64,000 bases of DNA from Botrimarina colliarenosi (GTDB taxonomy: Bacteria; Planctomycetota; Planctomycetia; Pirellulales; Lacipirellulaceae). The notes under the pieces were generated by a model. It searched no databases. It saw only the letters and a list, made by a program, of their open reading frames with translations, and was not told the origin of the DNA. The translations under genes were made by a program, and so were the position numbers. Shown here one piece after another: positions 45,676-55,425 of the stretch (position 1 is the stretch's first letter; each line of letters begins with the position of its first letter). The DNA is taken from positions 730,353-794,352 of the forward strand of contig NZ_SJPR01000002.1 in NCBI RefSeq assembly GCF_007859955.1, read 5' to 3'.

Positions 45676-47397
45676 TCACGATTCGAAGCCGAGGGCCGAG
45701 AGCACGTGCTCGAGCATCAAACGGGACGACTCGACGAGCTCTCGGTCCGATTCGGCGAGGGCGGCCTCGAAGGCGTCGATCGCCATCTCAAGCTGTTCGC
45801 GTTGTAGCGGGCTGATCTCGGCGACAAAGCGCTCGGCGGCCCGCAGCAGGCGCTGCGATTCTTGGTCCTCGCGCGGGTAGTACTTGAGCCGGCCAAGACG
45901 CTCGACCGCTTCGGCGAGCTCGTCGGCGTCCATCGACGCGGCGTGCTGGGTGAGGACCACCCGCGCCTTCTTTTCCTCGGCGCCAGCGGCGTAAGCCTCG
46001 ACCTCGAGGATGCCGTTGAGGTCGTAGGTGAAGCGGATGAAGATGTCCTGACCGGCCGGGCCGGGCGGCACGCCGGTGACGGTCAGTTCGCCCAGCTTGA
46101 GGTTCTTCTCAACGCGGCGGTTCTCCCCCTGGTAGACGTCGATCTGCACCATCCGTTGGTTCGGCTGGGTGGTGCTGAAGACGTGCTCTCTTGAAACGGG
46201 GATCGTGGTGTTGCGATCGATAATCGGCGTGTAATAACCCGACCGGACCTGCGCGCCAAACGTCTTGGCCGTATCGACCCCGAGCGTGAAGGGGCAGACG
46301 TCGGTCATCACCATGTCCTCGACCGCCCGATCGTCGGCGATGAGGGCCGCCTGCACCGCGGCGCCGAGCGCCACCACCTGATCGGGGTCGAACTGGACCA
46401 GCGGCGGCCGCCCGAAGCGCTCTTCCACCAGCCGCTGCAGCACCGGCATCCGCGTGGCGCCGCCGACGAGGATCACACTGTCGACATCGTCGGCCGTCGA
46501 CCCGCCGTCACGCAAAACGCGATCGATCGGCCCGGCGATCCGCTCCAGCAGCGGCGCGGTCGCCTTGGCGAACGCCGCCTCGCCGACCCGCACCCGTTTG
46601 GCGCTGTCGCTGATCGTGCCGTCTTCTTCGGGGAGGCGGATTGAGGCCTCGTCCTCTTCGCCGAGGGCCTTTTTGGCCCGTTCGCACTCGACCTTCAGCC
46701 TAGCCGCATAGAGGGGCGCCTGGAGTTCCACGAGCTCAAGCTGCTTGCCCTGCGTCTTGAGGACCTCCGACACCAAGCGGGACGTGAAGTCCTCGCCCCC
46801 CAGCTGGCTGGCGCCGGCGGTGGCGATGATCTCAAGCGTCCCCTCGAAGACCTCCATCAGCGTGACGTCAAACGTACCGCCCCCCAGGTCGACGACCAAC
46901 AGACGCTTTTCGGCGTCGCGGTCGTGGAAGCCGTAGGCGAGCGCCGCGGCGGTCGGTTCGTTGAGGATCCGGCGGACGCGCAAGCCCGCCATCTCGCCCG
47001 CCGCCTTGGTCGCCTTGCGCTGTAGGTCGTTGAAGTAAGCCGGCACGGTGATGACCGCTTCTTCGATCTCGACGCCCAGGTGCTGCGCCGCGTCGTCGCG
47101 CAGCGATTTCAGCACGAGGCTCGAGAGCTCGACCGGCGTGAACTTGTGGCCGGCGAGGGTCGTCTCTTGGACGCCCCCCATCCAGCGCTTGAAGCAGGCG
47201 ACCGCCCGGTCGGGATAGCGGACCGCCAGTTCTTTCGCCGCCGAGCCGACGATCACCTCCCCGCTGGGGAGGACGCCGACCACCGACGGGGTGAGCACGT
47301 CGCCGTGGGCGTTGGGCGCCAGCTGCGGCTTGCCATCGCGGAAAAACCCGCACAGCGAGTTGGTCGTCCCGAGATCGATCCCGACAATCAGCGACAT
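45676..47397 (-). CDS. hscC: HscC-type Hsp70 chaperone
   Basis: 573 residues, shorter than DnaK (about 640). The ATPase domain has MSLIVGIDLGTTNSLCGFFR (phosphate-1), ITVPAYFNDLQRKATKAAGE, RRILNEPTAAALAYGFHDRD, VVDLGGGTFDVTLMEVFEGT and VILVGGATRMPVLQRLVEER. The substrate domain begins at DVCPFTLGVDTAKTFGAQVR with TIPVSREHVFSTTQPNQRMV. The MGG and FKRWMGG segments, the LxxPN start and the length fit the HscC branch. E. coli HscC works with dedicated J-proteins, and here a J-like gene is in the same operon. It would remodel specific client proteins; the clients are unknown. Confidence 0.9.
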   Translation of the reverse strand: MSLIVGIDLGTTNSLCGFFRDGKPQLAPNAHGDVLTPSVVGVLPSGEVIVGSAAKELAVRYPDRAVACFKRWMGGVQETTLAGHKFTPVELSSLVLKSLRDDAAQHLGVEIEEAVITVPAYFNDLQRKATKAAGEMAGLRVRRILNEPTAAALAYGFHDRDAEKRLLVVDLGGGTFDVTLMEVFEGTLEIIATAGASQLGGEDFTSRLVSEVLKTQGKQLELVELQAPLYAARLKVECERAKKALGEEDEASIRLPEEDGTISDSAKRVRVGEAAFAKATAPLLERIAGPIDRVLRDGGSTADDVDSVILVGGATRMPVLQRLVEERFGRPPLVQFDPDQVVALGAAVQAALIADDRAVEDMVMTDVCPFTLGVDTAKTFGAQVRSGYYTPIIDRNTTIPVSREHVFSTTQPNQRMVQIDVYQGENRRVEKNLKLGELTVTGVPPGPAGQDIFIRFTYDLNGILEVEAYAAGAEEKKARVVLTQHAASMDADELAEAVERLGRLKYYPREDQESQRLLRAAERFVAEISPLQREQLEMAIDAFEAALAESDRELVESSRLMLEHVLSALGFES

Positions 47398-47484
47398 GGC
47401 GGCGGTTGCTCGCTACTCTTCGGCGGGGACGACGGCGTGATGAAAGCCGCGTCGTGGGAGGCGCGTCGTGGGAGACGCTAGTCG

Positions 47485-47970
47485 TCAGATCCGCGGCAGC
47501 CCCATGGCGCGGCGCCAACCACTCAGCTGACCAAGGTGGAGCCCCTGGTGGGTGGTGGCTAGGAAGACCACGGCCGGCGCGACCGTGGCGAATTGCTTGC
47601 CCCAGGTCGGGTGCTCGAGCGGACGCGACCAAGCGTCGGGCGTCGAGGCGGCGATCGCCTCGACAGCGGCGGCGACGCCGGCTTCGTGGCGGGCGAGGAT
47701 CGCTTCCTTCGACGGGTAGGCCGACCGGTCAGCCCCGGGAAACGAGTTCTTGCCGCACGGCGAGTCCCAAGGGTTGTCGAAGGCCTCGCCGCGGAGCAGC
47801 TGGCCGATGACGTCGTGGTACGTGGCGATATGGCCGAAGAGCCACGCCGGGTGATTGATCCCCTCGACCGGCTGGGCCGCGAAATCGGCGTCGGCGACGT
47901 CGCTTACCAGCTTGGCGAAGGTGTCGGCGCCCCAGCGATAGGAGAACAGCAAGTCGTCAGGTGTGATCAT
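47485..47970 (-). CDS. DinB family protein
   Basis: 161 residues forming a four-helix bundle. The metal-binding His pattern of DinB is visible in WLFGHIATYHDVIGQLLRGE and in ATTHQGLHLGQLSGWRRAMG. Such proteins bind a divalent metal; many act as thiol transferases or have unknown roles. The gene ends 87 bases upstream of the Hsp70 gene, in the same direction; whether it belongs to that operon is unclear. Confidence 0.85.
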   Translation of the reverse strand: MITPDDLLFSYRWGADTFAKLVSDVADADFAAQPVEGINHPAWLFGHIATYHDVIGQLLRGEAFDNPWDSPCGKNSFPGADRSAYPSKEAILARHEAGVAAAVEAIAASTPDAWSRPLEHPTWGKQFATVAPAVVFLATTHQGLHLGQLSGWRRAMGLPRI

Positions 47971-48068
47971 CGCGGCTTAAGATGCGGTTGAACGTAGGGG
48001 GCCAGCGGGCCCGCGATTATGACCCCTCCGCCGCCGCCCCGCCACCGAGCCGTTTCCCCCGAGGTTTC

Positions 48069-48425
48069 ATGCTGAAACGCCTCCTCAAGCGCTGGGCCGA
48101 CTGGACCGGCGACAAACGCCTCACCGACACCATCCGGGCCGAGCTTCGCCGGCTCGGGTACGCCGTCAACGCCGCCCAAGTCCGGCGGGTCCACCTAGCG
48201 GCGGTCGAGCGGCCCGGCTGGGTGCAGATCTACTGTTTCACCGTCGAGACCCGGACCAACGAAGAAAACCCACACACCCGCCGCGACGTCGTGCTGCACG
48301 GCGTGTCGCGGGACGACGGCCGCAAATCGCGGACTGAGATGCTCCTGACAGAGGACGAGGCGTGCTGGCGCCAGCAGCTTGATAGTTGGTCGGACGGCCT
48401 GATCCTGCGCCCACAGCGGCGCTGA
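48069..48425 (+). CDS. Hypothetical protein, 118 residues
   Basis: A frame starting ATG 48069 after GAGG, encoding MLKRLLKRWADWTGDKRLTD and later QIYCFTVETRTNEENPHTRR, DVVLHGVSRDDGRKSRTEML. It has no signal peptide or membrane segment. The frame is open further left, but the upstream residues are low-complexity and ATG 48069 has the ribosome-binding site. I do not recognise a family. Codon use matches the neighbours, so a real gene is likely. Confidence 0.6.
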   Translation: MLKRLLKRWADWTGDKRLTDTIRAELRRLGYAVNAAQVRRVHLAAVERPGWVQIYCFTVETRTNEENPHTRRDVVLHGVSRDDGRKSRTEMLLTEDEACWRQQLDSWSDGLILRPQRR

Positions 48426-48539
48426 CGCCTGCTTGCTGGCCCGCGATAATCGTGGTTGTCTCGTAGAGCGGTTCGGCGGTAGCATGCGCGCCAACGGTCG
48501 GAAGGATCCGCCCGCAGCTAGCCCCCCGGAGCGTCACGG

Positions 48540-49658
48540 ATGACGCGGAACCCAGCCACACGCACGTCGGCGACCTCCCACCACGCGGCGTGGGCGCGCG
48601 ACCCGGCCCGGCCCCGGGTGCTGATCGCCCGTATGAGTGCGATTGGCGACACGATCCTCACGACGCCCGTCGCCTGCCGGCTGCGCGAGCGTTTCCCCGG
48701 CGCCTACCTGGCCTGGGTTGTCGAGCAGAAGTCAGCTCGTTTCGTGGAGGGCCATCCCGCCATCGACGAGACGATCGTCCTACCGCGCGGCTGGTTCGTT
48801 TCGCCCAAGTCGGTGCTCGCCCTCAGGCGGCGGCTAAGTCCGATGCGTTTCGACGCGACGATCGATTGCCAGAGCATCACAAAGTCGGCCCTCGCCTGTT
48901 GGGCGACGGGCGCGCCGCTGCGGATCGGCTGCCGCGGACGCTACGGCTCGGAGTTGAGCCCCTGGCTGAACAACCGGCTGGTCGAGCCCCGGCGGCCGCA
49001 TCTCACCGATCGTTCTCTCGAGCTCCTCGGCCCGCTGGGGATCGAAGCCGCTGCGGAACCTTACGAAAGCGTCAGGTGGGACCTGCCCCGTTCGCCGGGC
49101 GCCGAACAGAACGTCGCCCGCTGGGCGCCCGACGACGCCTTCGCCGTGATCAATCCGGGCGCCACGTGGGACTCGAAGCTCTGGGAGATGGAGCGTTTCG
49201 GCGAAGTCGCCAAGCGACTCGGTGAGCGCCGCGGGCTGGCGAGCGTCGTCGTCTGGGGCGGCGACCGCGAACAAGCCTGGGCCAAGACCATTGCGGCCAG
49301 CAGCGGCGGCTGGGCGAAGCTTGCGCCGCCCACGTCGCTTCCGGAACTCGCCGCCCTGTTACGCCAAGCGCGCCTGCTGCTGAGCAGTGACACCGGGCCG
49401 ATGCACCTGGCGGTCGCCGTCGGCGCGCCGACGGTCGGCCTCTTTGGCTCGACCCACCCGGACGACTGCGGCCCCTACGGCGCGCCGCACGAAGCCGTTC
49501 TCAAGCGATTCCAAGCCGGCGGCCGCCGCGCCCGTCGCAAGGCCGACAATGCCGCGATGCGGCAGATCTCGGTCGACGACGCCTGGGGCGCGTGCCTCCG
49601 GGTGCTCGACCGCACCGCTTGCCAATTCCCCCACGCGCCCGCCGCAATGGCGTCTTAG
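48540..49658 (+). CDS. Glycosyltransferase family 9 (heptosyltransferase-like)
   Basis: 372 residues. The N-terminal domain has ARPRVLIARMSAIGDTILTT, the GT9 motif (R-x-S-A-I-G-D), then LRERFPGAYLAWVVEQKSAR. The C-terminal domain has AVINPGATWDSKLWEMERFG, ELAALLRQARLLLSSDTGPM followed by HLAVAVGAPTVGLFGSTHPD, the ADP-heptose-type donor site. Such enzymes add heptose or a related sugar to lipopolysaccharide core. The 2OG-oxygenase gene follows 30 bases later in the same direction. Confidence 0.88.
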   Translation: MTRNPATRTSATSHHAAWARDPARPRVLIARMSAIGDTILTTPVACRLRERFPGAYLAWVVEQKSARFVEGHPAIDETIVLPRGWFVSPKSVLALRRRLSPMRFDATIDCQSITKSALACWATGAPLRIGCRGRYGSELSPWLNNRLVEPRRPHLTDRSLELLGPLGIEAAAEPYESVRWDLPRSPGAEQNVARWAPDDAFAVINPGATWDSKLWEMERFGEVAKRLGERRGLASVVVWGGDREQAWAKTIAASSGGWAKLAPPTSLPELAALLRQARLLLSSDTGPMHLAVAVGAPTVGLFGSTHPDDCGPYGAPHEAVLKRFQAGGRRARRKADNAAMRQISVDDAWGACLRVLDRTACQFPHAPAAMAS

Positions 49659-49688
49659 GCCCCCGAGACTTTCAACCCCCTTCGCAGC

Positions 49689-50321
49689 ATGTCGCTCCTG
49701 AATCTCGACGCGTTACGCAACGCCCCCCTCGTCGCCGAGCCGTTCCAGCACTTCATCGCCGCGGACGTCGTGGACCCCGCGAAGATCGATACGGTGCTGG
49801 GCGATTACCCTCGACTAGCGAAGGGGGGCAGCTTCCCGCTCAGCTCGACGACGGGCGGCCCGCTATTCGACCAACTCTGCGCCGAGCTTCAGGGCGAAGC
49901 GGCCCGCACAGTCTTCGCCGAACGCTTCGGGATGGACCTCACCGACCGGCCGACGACGCTCACCGTCCGCGGCCGCTGCCGCCTCAAGGACGGCCAGATC
50001 CACACCGACAGCAAGACCAAGCTGATCACGGTCCTGCTCTACCTGAACGAGCCGTGGAACGCCGACGGCGGCCGCCTGAAGCTGCTGCGTTCGGGCGCGT
50101 CGCTCGACGACGCCTTCGACGAGGTGTCGCCGCAATTCGGCACGCTCGTGGCGTTCAAGAATGGCCCGACCGCTTGGCACGGCCACGCACCGTTCGAGGG
50201 CGTCCGCCGCGCGCTGCAGCTCAACTACGTCGTTGACGAGGCCGCGGTGCGGCGCTCGGAGCGTCGCCACGGCCTTTCGGCGCTGGTGAAGCGGCTCAAT
50301 CCTTTCGCCAAGGCGGCGTAA
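49689..50321 (+). CDS. 2-oxoglutarate/Fe(II)-dependent oxygenase
   Basis: 210 residues. The jelly-roll core has HTDSKTKLITVLLYLNEPWN, whose His and Asp give HxD, then FGTLVAFKNGPTAWHGHAPF with the distal His and GVRRALQLNYV with the Arg that holds 2-oxoglutarate. All three iron ligands and the Arg are present. Substrate unknown; the preceding GT9 gene makes a cell-surface glycan or associated protein possible. Probably co-transcribed with it. Confidence 0.85.
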   Translation: MSLLNLDALRNAPLVAEPFQHFIAADVVDPAKIDTVLGDYPRLAKGGSFPLSSTTGGPLFDQLCAELQGEAARTVFAERFGMDLTDRPTTLTVRGRCRLKDGQIHTDSKTKLITVLLYLNEPWNADGGRLKLLRSGASLDDAFDEVSPQFGTLVAFKNGPTAWHGHAPFEGVRRALQLNYVVDEAAVRRSERRHGLSALVKRLNPFAKAA

Positions 50322-50346
50322 GGCTGGCAAGGCGGATCGGTTGAGC

Positions 50347-50422
50347 ACCGGGGGCTAGCGCCCGACCGCTCACAGCGTTCGCCACATCGTGGCGCGTGAG
50401 CGGCACGGCGCTAGCCGCCGGT
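50347..50422. repeat. Long imperfect hairpin of the CCGGGGGCTAGCGCCC type
   Basis: Arms ACCGGGGGCTAGCGCCCGAC (50347 onward, 27 bases) and GTGAGCGGCACGGCGCTAGC (50396 onward, 27 bases) match at 23 of 27 positions as reverse complements. The 22-base loop has its own GCCAC-ATC-GTGGC stem. It lies between two convergent genes, so it may end transcription from both sides. Repeats of this kind are dispersed in Pirellulales genomes, from memory. Confidence 0.7.
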
Positions 50423-50452
50423 AGCGCCAAAACGACGCTCGCCAGCGTCTGC

Positions 50453-51823
50453 TTACTGCCACCACCAGGCGTCGGCCTTCTCGGCGGCGTTCTTCGTCCG
50501 CAGGTCGGCGAGCGAGGCGACCTCTTCCTGCTCGTCGGCGATCTGCCACGGGAAGACCTGCACGCCGCCCGATGCGGTGACGACCCACTTGCCGCCCCGC
50601 TTCAGGAAGGTCGCCTGCGTGGCGACGTACTTCGGCACGTTGTAGCCCTCGGGCGAGAACTCGGCCGACAGCTGCGGCGTCTCGAGATCGGCAACTTCCC
50701 ACAGCTCGTGCATCGCGATCACCGCCGCGGCGACCGACAGGTCGAACGCGTTGCGGACGTGACCGAAGGCCGAGTCGTGGCTGGCGAGCTCGTCGAACCG
50801 CTCGGTCATGGTCGCGGCCCACTTGGCGGCGTCGGTCTCGTTGCGGCCGGCGCCCCGCTTCACTTCGCCGGCGTCGTTGACGAAGTCCTCCTCGGCCTGG
50901 CACTTCACGCCCTGGCCGCGGATCTCCCAGGCGAGGCCTTCGGCGTCGCGGGCGAGCGGCTCGTAGTCGGCGGCGAGCCACCAACGCGGCAGCAGGTTCG
51001 CCTTCACGGCGCGGGTGTTGAGCGTTTCGAGGTAGCTCGGCAGGCCATCGACCGGCGCCGGCTCGAAGCCCATCGCGAGGCGCTTCATCCGGAAGTCGGC
51101 CGCCACCAGCGAGCGAGCGAAGTGGCTCGACGCCGGGACGCCTGTCACCGTCACCAACTGCCGACCAAAGGCCTGCTCGAGGCGGCGGGCGGCGGTCATC
51201 GGGCCGTCTTGGGCGGTCAGCGTCCGGCTCACCTTCTGGGCGCGGGCGAGTCCTTCGGACGTTGGGTCGATCGAGCAGCTCACCCCGGGGCCGTTGGTCG
51301 TCTCGGCGGCGCGGAGGGCGACCACCAAGTCATCGAGCATCAGCACCGGACGGTTGGTGGTGACACCGACCGTGTTGCCAAGCGAGTCGACCTTCCAGCC
51401 CTCGGCGGGACCGGCCAGCACGATGTCGCCGGGGCGGCCGTCGGCGGGCGGGTAAACCAGCACGTGCTTCACCCGCAACAAACCGGCCAGGTAGCGCACT
51501 TCGTCGGGAATCGGCTCACCGGCTGACTTCGCGGCGGCGATCGCAGCGTCGAGCTTGCGGAGCGAGACGAACCGCAGATCGACCAGCGGCTCCATGGCGG
51601 CGGGCGTCTCGTCGAGCCCCTGCTGCCAGGTGTTGCGCAGCGCCTCGGCGCCATCGGCGGGGGGGGCGTTCACCACCCCCTCGGCGTCGATGTAGACGCC
51701 ACCAACGGCCGGCGCGCGGATCAAGCCACCCGCCTCGGCGTGGGGGGCTGTCCAAGCGGACATGGCGAGCACGGCGAATGTCGCCGTCAAAACGGCTAGG
51801 CGATCAGCAAACCGAAGTCGCAT
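50453..51823 (-). CDS. DUF1598 secreted protein
   Basis: 456 residues with a signal peptide (AVLTATFAVLAMSAWTAPHA followed by EAG). The body starts GGLIRAPAVGGVYIDAEGVV and has RYLAGLLRVKHVLVYPPADG, DIVLAGPAEGWKVDSLGNTV, RPVLMLDDLVVALRAAET and CSIDPTSEGLARAQKVSRTL, the DUF1598 signature of planctomycetes. Function unknown, exported. ATG 51823 gives a clean signal peptide; an upstream ATG at 51847 is possible. It converges with the 2OG-oxygenase gene across a long hairpin. Confidence 0.88.
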   Translation of the reverse strand: MRLRFADRLAVLTATFAVLAMSAWTAPHAEAGGLIRAPAVGGVYIDAEGVVNAPPADGAEALRNTWQQGLDETPAAMEPLVDLRFVSLRKLDAAIAAAKSAGEPIPDEVRYLAGLLRVKHVLVYPPADGRPGDIVLAGPAEGWKVDSLGNTVGVTTNRPVLMLDDLVVALRAAETTNGPGVSCSIDPTSEGLARAQKVSRTLTAQDGPMTAARRLEQAFGRQLVTVTGVPASSHFARSLVAADFRMKRLAMGFEPAPVDGLPSYLETLNTRAVKANLLPRWWLAADYEPLARDAEGLAWEIRGQGVKCQAEEDFVNDAGEVKRGAGRNETDAAKWAATMTERFDELASHDSAFGHVRNAFDLSVAAAVIAMHELWEVADLETPQLSAEFSPEGYNVPKYVATQATFLKRGGKWVVTASGGVQVFPWQIADEQEEVASLADLRTKNAAEKADAWWWQ

Positions 51824-52181
51824 CGTGGTCTCTACTCCGCGGGTCATCGCCCCGCGCCGCAAACGGCGGGGGCGGCAAGGCAGCCTCTGTGGTCCTGCGG
51901 CCAGACACGACCGCTACGCGGTTTGAGAATAGTTGGTAAGTCGTTCCGTATCAAACGGTTTCGTCCGATCGGGCCGGCATTTCGGGCGCCAATGCGCAGA
52001 ACCGGACCTAGGCCCGCGGCGTTCGGGGCGATTTCGCCATCCACTTCCGCCGGACCAGCCGTAAACCCTTTAGTCACCTAACCTTCGGCAGATCGACAAC
52101 CTTGCCCCGGGAGGGGGCGGCGAATTACTCTTAGTATTCAAGCGATCCACTGTTCAATTCTGCTGCACGCCGCAGCACGCC
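51824..52181. other. Intergenic region between DUF1598 gene and sigma54 activator (divergent)
   Basis: 358 bases without a gene. It must hold both promoters. Near 51852-51874 a GC-rich stem (CCCCGCGCCGCAAACGGCGGGG) could form in the DUF1598 leader. AT-rich stretches lie at about 51920-51975 and just upstream of the activator (52120-52160), but no clear -35/-10 or -24/-12 pair is visible. Confidence 0.5.
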
Positions 52182-54323
<2,142 letters not shown>

Positions 54324-54349
54324 GGTGGGCGGGCGGGTTGGTGATTTCT

Positions 54350-54370
54350 CCGGGAGCTGACGCTTCCCGG
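54350..54370. repeat. Short REP-like palindrome CCGGGAGCTGACGCTTCCCGG
   Basis: CCGGGAGC and GCTTCCCGG pair with one bulged base and a 4-base loop. It lies in the 66 bases between two convergent genes (sigma54 activator and RsmC-like methyltransferase), where a bidirectional terminator would be expected. The phrase resembles a dispersed palindrome of Pirellulales, from memory. Confidence 0.55.
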
Positions 54371-54389
54371 CTCGCTACGCTTCGCAGTA

Positions 54390-55409
54390 CTAAGGACGCG
54401 TCGCCGCCACGATCCAGTACCGCTTACTCTCCGTGAAGCGGACGCCGCGCCAGGCGATCGTCGCTAGTTGCGTCTCGTACCAGGCGGGCGTTTTGGTCAC
54501 CGCCAACAACTGGCCGCCCGGACGCAGGCTCTCGTGGGCGGCGTCGAGCATCCGGGCCGCGATCTGATTGTCGGCGTAGTACGGCGGATTCGTCACGGCG
54601 AGATCGTACACCCCCGCGTCGCGGTAGTCGCCGAAGGCGTTGAGCTCGACCGTCACGTTCGCGAGCCCATTGAGCGCGACGCCGCGCTCGGTGCACTCTA
54701 CGGCGCGGGCGTCGCTGTCGACGGCGTGGACGTGGGCCGTCGGCTCGCGCGCCGCCAGGGCGAGGGCGACCGTGCCGGCGCCGCAGCCGATCTCGAGGAC
54801 CCGTTCGCCGGCGCCGACCACCGCGGCGGCTAGCAACTGGCGGGCGCCCGGATCGACCCGTCGATGGGCAAAAACCCCCGGTCGGGTCACCGCTTTGAGC
54901 AGCCGGTCGCCGTCGCGGTAAGGGAACTCGCACGAGAAGTCCCGCCGCTTGCGGAGCGGCTGCTTCTTCGTCGCGGAGTAGACCACGGCGTCCGCAAAGC
55001 GGTGCAGACGCACGCCTGGCAGCAACGCGTCCATCTGCTGGCGTAGCCACGCGTCGCGCGGGTTGTCGGACGCGGCGACGAGCACACCCCCGATTCGCAG
55101 GCGGTGCAGCGCCTCTTGCAGCGTCTCGCGCGTCAGCTCCGCCTCGCCTCGCATCGAAGAGGGCAAGACCGCCAAATCAATCTGATCGTCGGGCGGATCG
55201 GCGGCGCAGACGATCTGTAGGTTGTCGGGGCCGTCGCTCACCAACGACGCTCGGTATTGATCACGCAGCCAGCCGACGACTCGGGCGCTCGGTCGCGCCG
55301 TCGCTAACTCCGCCAAGGCGGCGGCTCGGGCGATCGTCACGCCGAGGATGCGGTCGCCGGCGAAATCGGCCGCTATTTCGAGGACCCGTTCTTCGGCCGG
55401 ATGCGGCAT
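54390..55409 (-). CDS. RsmC/RlmG-like RNA methyltransferase
   Basis: 339 residues. The N-terminal half is a degenerate methyltransferase-like domain (RVVGWLRDQYRASLVSDGPD, ELTRETLQEALHRLRIGGVL), and the C-terminal half a full class I core: GERVLEIGCGAGTVALALAA, VHAVDSDARAVECTERGVAL, VYDLAVTNPPYYADNQIAAR (the NPPY motif of N2-guanine/N6-adenine enzymes) and LRPGGQLLAVTKTPAWYETQ. This duplicated layout is that of RsmC and RlmG, which methylate G1207 of 16S or G1835 of 23S rRNA. Which rRNA is the target cannot be told. ATG 55409 fits the N-terminus. Confidence 0.82.
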   Translation of the reverse strand: MPHPAEERVLEIAADFAGDRILGVTIARAAALAELATARPSARVVGWLRDQYRASLVSDGPDNLQIVCAADPPDDQIDLAVLPSSMRGEAELTRETLQEALHRLRIGGVLVAASDNPRDAWLRQQMDALLPGVRLHRFADAVVYSATKKQPLRKRRDFSCEFPYRDGDRLLKAVTRPGVFAHRRVDPGARQLLAAAVVGAGERVLEIGCGAGTVALALAAREPTAHVHAVDSDARAVECTERGVALNGLANVTVELNAFGDYRDAGVYDLAVTNPPYYADNQIAARMLDAAHESLRPGGQLLAVTKTPAWYETQLATIAWRGVRFTESKRYWIVAATRP

Positions 55410-55425
55410 CGGTTCAACAAGCGGG

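Noticed and set aside
50396..51526. A 376-codon plus-strand frame opposite the DUF1598 gene
   Set aside because: Antisense shadow without motifs, and it begins in the extragenic hairpin.
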